The translations under genes were made by a program, and so were the position numbers. DNA of 64,000 nt from Delphinapterus leucas (taxonomy: Eukaryota > Chordata > Mammalia > Artiodactyla > Monodontidae), in assembly GCF_002288925.2 (NCBI RefSeq), contig NW_022098036.1:45015204-45079203 (forward strand), given 5' to 3'. Below, piece by piece: positions 45,736 to 56,554 of this stretch. Below the pieces are notes generated by a model. That model worked only from the letters and a program-made list of their open reading frames with translations, was not told the DNA's origin and did not search any database. Within the stretch, counting starts at the first letter, position 1. Each line of letters starts with the position of its first letter.

Positions 45736-45864
45736 TTTTTTGTTTTTTGTTTTCGTTTTGGCCTCACTGCAAAGCCAGTGGGATGCGGGCTGACCAGGGA
45801 TGGAACCTGAGCCCCTGGCGGTAGAAGCGCGGAGTCCTAAACACTGGACTGCCAGGGAATTCCC
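45736..45864 (-). mobile_element. Short CHR-type tRNA SINE
   Basis: Antisense copy ending 'ggactgccagggaattccc'. GGGATTGAG before and AGGATTGAG after are a likely TSD. Confidence 0.8.
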
Positions 45865-46143
45865 AGGATTGAGTTTTCTAATAGAGAGTTGAGAAAACTG
45901 GATAGCCATTTGGAAAAATATAACATTGGGTCTGTATCTCACACTGTTCACCAAGATAAATTTCAAGTGGATCGGAAATCTAAATGTAAAATGAAACATA
46001 CAAGTACTGGAAGAAAACATGGATGAACACCTTTACAACTGAGGATTAGGGGAACTCTTCCTATGATCCAAAAGTCTAGAAGCAATAAAAGAAAAGACTG
46101 ATAAACTTGACTATATAGAAATAAAAGAAGATCTTTTAGATGT

Positions 46144-46258
<115 letters not shown>

Positions 46259-46951
46259 CCCACTACAGATGAAATAAAAAAACAGTGACAAATTGGGGAA
46301 TAACATCCTCAACTTAAATCACAAAGGGCTAATAGCTTTACTATACAAAGAACTTCTAAAAAGAGAAAGCCAATGACAATAGAAATTTGAGCAAAAGACA
46401 TAAACAGTTCACAGAAAAAAAAATTTTAATGGCCCTTGAACATATTAAAAGATATTCAACCTCACTTTTAGTGGGATAAGCAAACAGAAACTCCATCAAA
46501 GTACTACTTTCCATCTCTCAGACTGGCAGATCCAAGTATTTCATAACATATTGTGTTGGCAAGTTTAGGGAGCCACAGACACTCATATATTGCTGGTGAG
46601 AATGCCAGAAAGTGTAACCACTCTGTAGTGAACATGGCCCTGTCTAGGAAAGTTACATATGTATTTATCTTTAACCCAGCAATCCCACTTCGAGGAATCT
46701 GTCTCAAAGATGCACTGGCAAAAATATGAGATCACTTATGAACAAGGTTATTCTTCGCAGTAGTATTTATAATAGCAAATGATTGATAACTGTTTATCAA
46801 TGACAAATCACAGTTGAGTATTATGCACATATAAAAAGAAATAAGAAAGATCTTCATACACTAATATGAGGCAAATTTATTGTTAAATGAAAATAAAAGG
46901 TGTAGAAGGTTACATAATGTGCAATTCTTTGTTTGAGAAAGGGGAAATATA

Positions 46952-47060
46952 GGGACTTCCCTGGCGGTCCAGTGGTTAAGAACCCGCGTTTCCACTGCAG
47001 GGGGCACAGGGTTGATCCCTGGTTGGGGAACTAAGATGGCGCATGCTGTGGCCAAAAAAA
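46952..47060 (+). mobile_element. Short CHR-type tRNA SINE
   Basis: Sense copy 'gggacttccctggcggtcca' to 'gcatgctgtggcc' with a short A-tail. Confidence 0.8.
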
Positions 47061-47454
47061 GCGAGGGAGGGATATATTAATAAATGCATATCAAAAAGAA
47101 ACACTAGAAGATAAAACAGAAATTACAAAAAAAATTTACCTATGAAGATAGGAAGGGAACATTATAGAAGTAAAAATATGAAAGGAAGACTTCCCTGAAT
47201 TTAACTTGTTATATAATTTTGTCTATAGAAATATAATTATTTTACATATTCAAAAATAGAATTGAAAAGCAACTCCTAAAAATTGAGGACTGAAACAAAT
47301 GAAATTAACTGTACATCAGATTAGTAGCTTTTTAAACAATTTTATTGAGATAGAATTGACATACAATCCACTGTATATATTTAAAATGCAAATTTGGTAA
47401 GTTTTGACATATGTATAAAGCCTTGAAGCCATCACTACAATAAAGATAGTGAAG

Positions 47455-47656
47455 GGCTTCCCTGGTGGCGCAGTGGTTGAGAGTCCGCCTGCCGATGCAG
47501 GGGACACGGGTTTGTGCCCCAGTCCGGGAAGATCCCACATGCCGCGGAGCAGCTGGGCCCGTGAGCCATGGCCGCTGAGCCTGCGCGTCCGGAGCCTGTG
47601 CTCCGCAACGGGAGAGGCCACAACAATGAGAGGCCCGCATACCAAAAAAAAAAAAA
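47455..47656 (+). mobile_element. Young CHR-type SINE with TSD
   Basis: Sense copy with A-tail. AAAGATAGTGAAG at 47442-47454 and 47657-47669 is a perfect TSD. Confidence 0.9.
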
Positions 47657-48299
47657 AAAGATAGTGAAGATATCCATCATCCCCCAAAGTTTCTGCATGC
47701 TCCTTTGTAAACCATCCCTCCCAACACTCCCCACACTTCTCTCCCCCGGTAACACAGGTACTTTCTATCACTAGAGATTAGTTTGCATTTTCTGGAGTTT
47801 TATATACAAGAATCACATAGACTTTTTTTGTCGGGCTTATTTCATTCAACATAATGATTTTGAGATCCATCCATGTTCTTGCATGTATCAATAATTCCTT
47901 CATTTTTGTTGCTGAGTGGTATTTTATCATATGTATATACCACAATTTGTCCATTCATCTGTTGATGGACATTTGAGTTGTTTCCAGTTTGGAGCTATAA
48001 CAAATAAAGCTGCTATAAATGTTCCTGTACAAGTCTTTGTTTGGACATATGCCTTCTTTTCCCTTGGGGAAATACCTAGAAGCTGAATGGCTAGATCAAA
48101 TAGTAGCTATGCGGGGTATATGTTTAACTTTTGAAGAAGCTGCCAAACTTTTCCGAAGTAACTGTACCGTTTTCCATTCCCACAAGCAATGTATGAGATT
48201 TCCAGGTTCTCCACATTATTGTCAGCACAGAATGTTTAGTCTTTTTATTTTGATTAATTCTAATAGGTGTGTAGTGGTTCTCGTTGTGGTTTGTTGTTG

Positions 48300-48644
48300 T
48301 TGTTGTTTTAATTTATTTATTTTTGGCTGTGTTGGGTCTTTGTTTCTACAAGCAGGCTTTCTCTAGTTGTGCTGAGTGGGGGCTACTCTTCATTACGGTG
48401 CGTGGGCTTCTCATTGCGGTGGCTTCTCTTGTTGAGGAGCACGGACTCTAGGCGTGTGGGTTTCAGTAGTTGTGGAGCATGGGCTCTAGTAATTGTGGCT
48501 ATCGGGCTCTAGAGCGCAGGCTCAGTAGTTGTGGCACATGGGCTTTTTTCCTCCACAGCATATGGGATCTTCCGGGACCAGGGCTCGAACCTGTGTCCTG
48601 CATTGGCAGGTGGATTCTTAACCACTGTGCCACCAGGGAAGCCC
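48300..48644 (-). mobile_element. Long CHR-type SINE
   Basis: Antisense copy '(ATTT)n ggctgtgttgggtct' to 'caccagggaagcccc'. Flanks CGTTGTGGTTT and CATTGTGGTTT are a near TSD. Confidence 0.85.
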
Positions 48645-48935
48645 CTTTCATTGTGGTTTAATTTGTATTTCCCTAATGACTAATGATGATGAACACATAT
48701 TCGTGTGCTTATATATAAGCAAATGAATGTGCGTGAAGTGTCAAAATCGTTGGCCCATTTTTAACTAGGTTGGGTTTGGTTTTTTTTTTTTCATATTTTG
48801 AATTTTGAGAGTTCTTCATATATTCTGAAGAAACTTCTCTATCAAATATATTCCCAGTCTTTGGCTTGTCTTTTCAGTATTTTAATAGTGGTTATTGAAG
48901 AGCAGAGGTGTTTCTTTGTTCTGTTTTGTTTCTTT

Positions 48936-49017
48936 TCTTTTTTTTTTTTTGGCCGCACCGTGTATCCCTGGCAGTGAAAGCACCAAATCCTAACCACTGG
49001 ACCACCAGGGAATTCCC
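48936..49017 (-). mobile_element. Short CHR-type SINE with internal deletion
   Basis: The T-run and 'ggccgcaccgtg' head straight into 'tatccctggcagtgaaagca', so about 30 bp of the usual middle, including the B-box-like GGTTCGA region, are missing. GAAGAGCAG occurs on both sides. Confidence 0.75.
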
Positions 49018-49485
49018 CTTGAAGAGCAGGTTTTTACTTTTGTTGAAGTCCCATTTATCAATTTGTCCTTTTTTTTTTTTTGCATCTTTATTGGAGTATA
49101 ATTGCTTTACAATGGTGTGTTAGTTTCTGCTTTATAACAAAGTGAATCAGCTATACATACACATATATCCCCATATCTCCTCCCTCTTGCGTCTCCCTCC
49201 CTCCCACCCTCCCTATCCCACCCCTCTAGGTGGTCACAAAGCACCGAGCTGATCTCCCTGTGCTATGCGGCGGCTTCCCACTAGCTATCTATTTTACGTT
49301 TGGTTGTGTATATATGTCCATGCCACTCTCTCGCTTTGTCACACCTTACCCTTCCCCCTCCCCATATCCTCAAGTTCATTCTCTAGTAGGTCTGTGTCTT
49401 TATTCCCGTCTTACCCCTAGGTTCTTCATGACATTTTTTTTTCTTAAATTCCATATATATGTGTTAGCATACGGTATTTGTCTTT

Positions 49486-52400
49486 CTATTTCTGACTTAC
49501 TTCAGTCTGTATGACAGACTCTAGGTCTGTCCACCTCATTACAAATAGCTCAATTTCGTTTCTTTTTATGGCTGAGTAATATTCCATTGTATATATGTGC
49601 CACATCTTCTTTATCCATTCACCCGATGATGGACACTTAGGTTGTTTCCATCTCCTGGCTATTGTAAATAGAGCTGCAATGAACATTTTGGTACATGACT
49701 CTTTTTGAATTATGGATTTCTCAGGGTATATGCCCAGTAGTGGGATTGCTGGGTCATATGGTAGTTCTATTTGTAGTTTTTTAAGGAACCTCCATACTGT
49801 TCTCCACAGTGGCTGTATCAATTTACATTCCCACCAGCAGTGCAAGAGGGTTCCCTTTTCTCCACATCCTCTCCAGCATTTATTGTTTCTAGGTTTTTTG
49901 ATGATGGCCATTCTGACTGGTGTGAGATGATATCTCATTGTAGTTTTGATTTGCATTTCTCTAATTATTAATGATGTTGAGCATTCTTTCATGTGTTTGT
50001 TGGCGGTCTGTATATCTTCTTTGGAGAAATGTCTATTTAGGTCTTCTGCCCATTTTTGGATTGGGTTGTTTGGTTTTTTGTTATTGAGCTGCATGAGCTG
50101 CTTATATATTTTGGAGATTAATCCTTTTTCAGTTGCTTCATTTGCAAATATTTTCTCCTATTCTGAGGGTTGTCTTTTGGTCTTGTTTATGGTTTCCTTT
50201 ACTGTGCAAAAGCTTTTAAGTTTCATTAGGTCCCATTTGTTTCTTTTTGTTTTTATTTCCATTTCTCTAGAAGGTGGGTCAAAAAGGATCTTGCTGTGAT
50301 TTATGTCATAGAGTGTTCTGCCTATGTTTTCCTCTAAGAGTTTGATAGTTTCTGGCCTTACATTTAGGTCTTTAATCCATTTTGAGCTTATTTTTGTGTA
50401 TGGTGTTAGGGAGTGATCTAATCTCATACTTTTACATGTACCTGTCCAGTTTTCCCAGCACCACTTATTGAAGAGGCTGTCCTTTCTCCACTGTACATTC
50501 CTGCCTCCTTTATCAAAGATAAGGTGACCATATTTGCATGGGTTTATCTCTGGGCTTTCTATCCTGTTCCATTGATCTTTCTGTTTTTGTGCCAGTACCA
50601 TACTGTCTTGATTACTGTAGCTTTGTAGTATAGTCTGAAGTCAGGGAGCCTGATTCCTCCAGCTCCGTTTTTTGTTCTCAAGATTGCTTTGGCTATTCGG
50701 GGTCTTTTGTGTTTCCATACAAATTGTGAAAGTTTTTGTTCTAGTTCTGTGAAAAATGCCAGTGGTAGTTTGATAGGGATTGCATTGAATCTGTAGATTG
50801 CTTTGGGTAGTAGAGTCATTTTCACAATGTCGATTCTTCCAATCCAAGAACATGGTATATCTCTCCATTTATTTGTATCATCTTTAATTTCTTTCATCAG
50901 TGTCTTATAATTTTCTGCATACAGGTCTTTTGTCTCCTTAGGTAGGTTTATTCCTAGGTATTTTATTCTTTTTGTTGCAATGGTAAATGGGAGTGTTTTC
51001 TTGAGTTCACTTTCAGATTTTTCATCATTAGTGTATAGGAATGCCAGAGATTTCTGTGCATTAATTTTGTATCCTGCTACTTTACCAAATTCATTGGTTA
51101 GCTCTAGGAGTTTTCTGGTAGCATCTTTAGGATTCTCTATGTATAGTATCATGTCATCTGCAAACAGTGACAGCTTTACTTCTTGTTTTCCGATTTGGAT
51201 TGCTTTTATTTCCTTTTCTTCTCTGATTGCTGTGACTAAAACTTCCAAAACTATGTTGAATAAGAGTGGTGAGAGTGGGCAACCTTGTCTTGTTCCTGAT
51301 CTTAGTGGAAATGCTTTCAGTTTTTCACCATTGAGGACGATGTTGGCTGTGGGTTTGTCATATATGGCCTTTATTATGTTGAGGAAAGTTCCCTCTATGC
51401 CTACTTTCTGCAGGGTTTTTATCATAAATTGCTGTTGAATTTTGTCGAAAGCTTTCTCTGCATCTATTGAGATGATCATATGGTTTTTCTCCTTCAGTTT
51501 GTTAATATGGTGTATCACGTTGATTGATTTGCATATAATGAAGAATCCTTGCATTCCTGGAATAAACCTCACTTGATCATGGTGTATGATCCGTTTAATG
51601 TGCTGTTGGATTCTGTTTGCTAGTATTTTGTTGAGGATTTTTGCATCTATGTTCATCAGTGATATTGGCCTGCAGTTTTCTTTCTTTGTGACATCCTTGT
51701 CTGGTTTGGTATCAGGGTGATGGTGGCCTCGTAGAATGAGTTTGGGAGTGTTCCTCCCTCTGCTATATTTTGCAAGAGTTTGAGAAGGATAGGTGTTAGC
51801 TCTTCTGTAAGTGTTTGATAGAATTCGCCTGTGAAGCCATCTGGTCCTGGGCTTTTGTTTGTTGGAAGATTTTTAATCACAGTTTCAATTTCAGTGCTTG
51901 TGATTGGTCTGTTCATATTTTCTATTTCTTCCTGATTCAGTCTTGGCAAGTTGTGCATTTCTAAGAATTTGTCCATTTCTTCCAGGTTGTCCATTTTATT
52001 GGCATAGAGTTGCTTGTAGTAATCTCTCATGATCTTTTGTATATCTGCAGTGTCAGTTGTTACTTCTCCTTTTTCATTTCTAATTCTATTGATTTGAGTC
52101 TTCTCCCTCTTTTTCTTGATGAGTCTGGCTAATGGTTTATCAATTTTGTTTATCTTCTCAAAGAACCAGCTTTTAGTTTTATTGATCTTTGCTATCATTT
52201 CTTTCATTTCTTTTTCATTTGTTTCTGATCTGATTTTTATGATTTCTTTCCTTCTGCTAACTTTGGGGGGTTTTTTGTTCTTCTTTCTCTAATTGCTTTA
52301 GGTGCAAGGTTAGGTTGTTTATTTGAGATGTTTCCTGTTTTGTAAGGTAGGATTGTATTGCTATAAACTTCCCTCTTAGAACTGCTTTTGCTGCATCCCA

Positions 52401-53239
52401 TAGATTTGCGTCATCGTGTCTCCATTGTCATTTGTTTCTAGGTATTTTTTTATTTCCTCTTTGATTTCTTCAGTGATCACTTCGTTATTAAGTAGTGTAT
52501 TGTTTAGCCTCCATGTGTTTGTATTTTTTACAGAACTTTTCCTGTAATTGATATCTAGTCTCATAGCATTGTGGTCGGAATAGATACTTGATACAATTTC
52601 AATTTTTTTTAATTTACCAAGACTTGATTTGTGACCCAAGATATGATCTATCCTGGAGAATGTTCCATGAGCACTTGAGAAAAATGTGTATTCTGTTGTT
52701 TTTGGATGGAATGTCCTATAAATATCAATTAAGTCCATCTTCTTTAATGTATCATTTAAAGCTTGTGTTTCCTTATTTATTTTCATTTTGGGTGAGCTGT
52801 CCATTGGTGAAAGTGGGGTGTTAAAGTCCCCTACTATGAATGTGTTACTGTTGATTTCCCCTTTTATGGCTGGTAGTATTTGCCTTATGTATTGAGGTGC
52901 TCCTATGTTGGGTGAATATTTACAATTGTTATATCTTCTTCTTGGATCGACCCCTTGATCATTATGTAGTGTCCTTCTTTGTCTCTTCTAATAGTCTATT
53001 TTGTCTGATATGAGAATTGCTACTCCAGCTTTCTTTTGGTTTCCATTTGCATGAAATATCTTTTTCCATCCCCTCACTTTCAGTCTGTATGTGTCTCTAG
53101 GTCTGAAGTGGGTCTCCTGTAGACAGCAAATATATGGGTCTTGTTTTTGTATCCATTCAGCCAATCTGTGTCTTTTGGTGGGAGCATTTAGTCCATTTAC
53201 ATTTAAGGTAATAATCGATAAGTATGTTCCTATTCTCAT
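49486..53239 (-). pseudogene. L1 ORF2 (endonuclease/reverse transcriptase), disrupted
   Basis: The reading frame starts at 53239 (MRIGTYLSIITLNVNG, the endonuclease N-terminus) and ends near 49486, about the normal ORF2 length. It is broken. An in-frame stop lies at 52988-52990 and another at 52376-52378. The frame shifts between about 51690 and 51656 and again near 50600, and a stop lies at about 50158. Reverse-transcriptase hallmarks survive in 50559-51656, including [12 protein letters not shown] and the catalytic FADDM. The element cannot encode a working ORF2 protein as read. Sequencing or assembly indels could explain some shifts but not all the stops. Confidence 0.93.
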
Positions 53240-53297
53240 TTTCTTAATTGTTTTGGGTTCGTTATTGTATGTCTTTTCCTTCTCTTGTGTTTCTTGC

Positions 53298-54191
53298 CTA
53301 GAGTAGTTCCTTTAGCAGTTGTCGTAAAGCTGGTTTGGTGGTGCTGAATTCTCTCCGCTTTTGCCTGTCTGTAAAGCTTTTAATTTCTCCATCAAATCTG
53401 AATGAGATCCTTGCTGGGTAAAGTAATCTTGGTTGCAGGTTTTTCTCCTTCAACACTTTAAATATGTCCTGCCAGTCCCTTCTGGCTTGCAGAGTTTCTG
53501 CTGAACGATCAGCTGTTAACCTTATGGGGATTCCCTTGTGTGTTATTTGTTGTTTTTCCCTTGCTGCTTTTAATATGTTTTCTTTGTGTTTAATTTTTGA
53601 CAGTTTGATTAATATGTGTCTTGCCATATTTCTCCTTGGATTTATCCTGTATGGGACTCTCTGTGCTTCCTGGACTTGATTAACTATTTCCTTTCCCATA
53701 TTAGGGAAGTTTTCAACTATAATCTCTTCAAATATTTTCTCAGTCCCTTTCTTTTTCTCTTCTTTTTCTGGAACCCCTATAATTCGAATGTTGGTGCATT
53801 TGATGTTGTCCCACAGGTCTCTGAGACTCTCCTCAGTTCTTTTCATTCTTTTTTCTTTATTCTGCTCTGCAGTAGTTATTTCCACTATTTTATCATCCAG
53901 GTCACTTATCCGTTCTTCTGCTTCAGTTATTCTGCTATTGATCCCATCTAGAGTATTTTTAATTTCATTTATTGTGTTGTTCATCGTTGTTTGTTTCATC
54001 TTTAGTTCTTCTAGGTCCTTGTTAAATGTTTCTTGCATTTTGTCTATTCTATTTCCAAGATTTTGGATCATCTTCACTATCATTATTCTGAATTCTTTTT
54101 CAGGTAGACTGCCTATTTCCTCTTCATTTGCTAGGTCTGGTGGGTTTTTATCTTGCTCCTTTATCTGCTGTGTGTTTTTCTGTCTTCTCAT
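53298..54191 (-). CDS. L1 ORF1 protein (RNA-binding chaperone), intact
   Basis: An uninterrupted 297-residue frame starts at ATG 54191 and stops 58 nt before the ORF2 start, the usual L1 spacing. The family protein is a trimeric RNA-binding nucleic-acid chaperone that packages L1 RNA in cytoplasmic particles. Visible parts are an N-terminal coiled coil (about residues 35-120, heptads such as NTINEIKNTLDGINSRI) and an RRM region with the typical NIRIIGVPE stretch at about 134-142. A C-terminal domain follows with the family motif ARHILIKL near 190 and a basic tail. No lesion is seen, in contrast to ORF2. Confidence 0.93.
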   Translation of the reverse strand: MRRQKNTQQIKEQDKNPPDLANEEEIGSLPEKEFRIMIVKMIQNLGNRIDKMQETFNKDLEELKMKQTTMNNTINEIKNTLDGINSRITEAEERISDLDDKIVEITTAEQNKEKRMKRTEESLRDLWDNIKCTNIRIIGVPEKEEKKKGTEKIFEEIIVENFPNMGKEIVNQVQEAQRVPYRINPRRNMARHILIKLSKIKHKENILKAAREKQQITHKGIPIRLTADRSAETLQARRDWQDIFKVLKEKNLQPRLLYPARISFRFDGEIKSFTDRQKRREFSTTKPALRQLLKELL

Positions 54192-56241
54192 TTTGCTTAT
54201 CTTACTGTGTTTGGGGTCTCATTTTTGCAGGCTGCAGGTTTGTAGTTCCTGTTGTTTTTGGTGTCTGTCCCCAGTGGCTAAGGTTGGTTCAGTGGGTTGT
54301 GTAGGCTTCCTGGTGGAGGGGACTAGTGCCTATGTTCTGGTGGATGAGGCTGGATCTTGACTTTCTGGTGGGCAGGTCCACATCTGGTGGTGTGTTTTGG
54401 GGTGTCTGTGGACTTATTATGATTTTAGGCAGCCTCTCTGCTAATGGGTGGGGTTGTGTTCCTGTCTTCCTAGTTGTTTGGCATAGGATGTCCAGCACTG
54501 TAGCTTGCTGGTCGTTGAGTGAAGCTGGGTGCTGGTGTTGAGATGGAGATCTCTGGGAGATTTTCGCCATTTGATATTATGTGGAGCTGGGAGGTCTCTT
54601 GAGGACCAGTGTCCTGAAGTTGGCTCTCCCTCCTCAGAGGCACAGCACTGACTCCTGGCTGCTGCACCAAGAGCCTTTCATCCACACGGCTCAGAATAAA
54701 AGGGAGAAAAGGTAGAAAGAAAGAATTAGTAGAAGTAGAAAGAGAGAAAGAAAGAAAGGAGGGAGGGAGGGAGGGAGGAAGGAAGGAAGGAGGGAAGGAA
54801 GGAAAAAAAAGAAAGGAGATAAAGTAAAATAAAATTAAGATAAAATATAATGAAGTTATTAAAATAAAAAATAATTATTAAGAGAAAAAGAAAAGAAAAA
54901 AAAATTTTTTAACGGACGGATAGAACCCTAGGACAAATGGTGGAAGCAAAGCTATACAGACAAAATCGCACACAGAAGCATACACATACACACTCACAAA
55001 AAGAGGAAAAGGGGAAAAAATCATAAATCTTGCTCTCAAAGTCCACCTCCTTAATTTGGGATGATTCGTTGTCTATTCATGTATTCCACAGATGCAGGGT
55101 ACATCAAGTTGATTGTGGAGCTTTAATCCGCTGCTTCTGAGGCTGCTGGGAGAGATTTCCCTTTCTCTTCTTTGTTCTCACAGCTCCCAGGGGCTCAGCT
55201 TTGGATTTGGCCCCGCCTCTGCGTGTGGGTCGCTGGAAGGCGTCTGTTCTTCGCTCAGACAGGACGGGGTTAAAGGAGCCGCTGATTCGGGGGCTCTGGC
55301 TCACTCAGGCCGGAGGGGAGGGAGGGGCACGGAGTGCGGGGCGAGCCTGCGGCGGCAGAGGCCGGCGTGAAGTTGCACCAGCCTGAGGCGCGCCGTGCGT
55401 TCTCCCGGAGGAGTTGACCCTGGATCCCGGGACCCTGGCAGTGGTGGGCTGCACAGGCTCCCCGGAAGGGGGGTGTGGAGAGTGACCTGTGCTCGCACAC
55501 AGGCTTCTTGGTGGCGGCAGCAGCAGCCTTAGCGTCTCCTGCCCGTCTCTGGGGTCCGCGCTTTTAGCCGCGGCTCGCGCCCGTCTCTGGAGCTCCTTTA
55601 AGCAGCGCTCTTAATCCCCTCTCCTCGCGCACCAGGAAACAAAGAGGTAAGAAAAAGTCTCTCGCCTGTTCGGCAGCTCCAGACCTTTTCCCGGCCTCCT
55701 TCCCGGCTAGCCGTGGCGCACTAACCCCCTGCAGGCTGTGTTCTCGCCACCAACCCCAGTCCTCTCCCGGCGCTACGACCGAAGCCTGAGCCTCAACTCC
55801 CAGCCCCGCCCGCGCCGGCGGGTGAGCAGACAAGCCTCTTGGCCTGGTGAGTGCCGGTCGGCCCTGATCCTCTGTGCGGGAATCTCTCCACTTTCCCCTC
55901 CGAACCCCTGTGGCTGCGCTCTCCTCCGCGGCTTCGAAGCCTTCCCCCTCCGCCACCCGCAGTCTCTGCCCGGGAAGGGGCTTCCTAGTGTGTGGAAGCC
56001 TTTCCTCCTTCACAGCTCCCTCCCATTGGTGCAGGTCCCGTCCCTATCCTTTGTCTCTGTTTATTCTTTTTTCTTTTGCTCTACCCAGGTACGTGGGGGG
56101 TTTCTTGCCTTTTGGGAGGTCTGAGGTCTTCTGCCAGCGTTCAGTACGTGTTCTGTAGGAGTTGTTCCGCGTGTAGATGTATTTCTGGTGTATTTGTGGG
56201 GAGGAACGTGATCTCCGCGTCTTACCCTTCCGCCATCTTCC
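54192..56241 (-). promoter_or_regulatory. L1 5' UTR, GC-rich internal promoter
   Basis: About 2.05 kb. The outer kilobase (55150-56241) is CpG-rich, carries the YY1-type site at its very start, and should hold the RNA polymerase II internal promoter. A purine-only microsatellite (GAAA/GGGA/GGAA, 54738-54812) and an A/T-rich stretch (54810-54905) separate it from the ORF1-proximal part. Small open frames here (for example 55564-56013) are GC-rich chance frames. Confidence 0.8.
54738..54812 (+). repeat. Purine-only (GAAA)(GGGA)(GGAA) microsatellite
   Basis: A nearly pure G/A tract with about five GGGA and several GGAA units inside the L1 5' UTR. Confidence 0.9.
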
Positions 56242-56258
56242 TTATCAATTTGTCCTTT

Positions 56259-56550
56259 AATGAAGCATGCTTTTGGTGTCATATCTAAGAAATCTTTGCC
56301 AAACTCAAGGTCACAAGGATTTCCTCCCATATTTTCTTCTAAAATGCTAGAAATCTAGACCTACAGTTTTGTATTCACATTAGGAATATGATTCATTTTG
56401 AGTTAATTTTTCTATATGATTTGAGGTATGGATTAAAGTCCTTGTGTGTGTGTGTCTTTTGTTTTTGCTTTCTGCATATAGATATCCAATTGTTCAAGGA
56501 CCATTAGTTGAAAAGATCTTTTTTCAACTAAATTGCCTTTGTCAAAAATC
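56259..56550 (-). mobile_element. Old L1, right part of the split element
   Basis: It continues the antisense L1 ORF2/3' sequence broken at 49071 ('gtcatatctaagaaatcttt', 'tatgatttgaggtatggatt'). Confidence 0.7.
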
Positions 56551-56554
56551 AGTC

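Larger units (their letters stand above)
47330..49071 (-). mobile_element. Old L1 3' UTR and ORF2 end, left part of a split element
   Basis: Antisense L1 3' sequence ('tttattgagatagaattgac', 'gttgatggacatttgagttg', 'tccatccatgttcttgcatg') is split by SINEs at 47455, 48300 and 48936 and by the full-length L1. It resumes at 56259. Confidence 0.75.
49072..56241 (-). mobile_element. Full-length LINE-1 with perfect 17-bp TSD
   Basis: A 7.17 kb L1 in minus orientation: 5' UTR 56241-54192, ORF1 54191-53298, ORF2 53239-49486, 3' UTR and A-tail to 49072. TTATCAATTTGTCCTTT occurs at 49055-49071 and 56242-56258 without a mismatch. The 5' end reads GGAAGATGGCGGAAG, so it is not truncated, and AAGATGGCGG is a YY1-type site as found at the start of other mammalian L1s. 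ORF1 is open; ORF2 carries several stops and frameshifts. It lies inside an older L1. Confidence 0.95.

Noticed and set aside
55564..56124. Long GC-rich open frames on both strands
   Set aside because: They lie in the L1 5' UTR; GC-rich DNA has few stops and no domain is recognisable.
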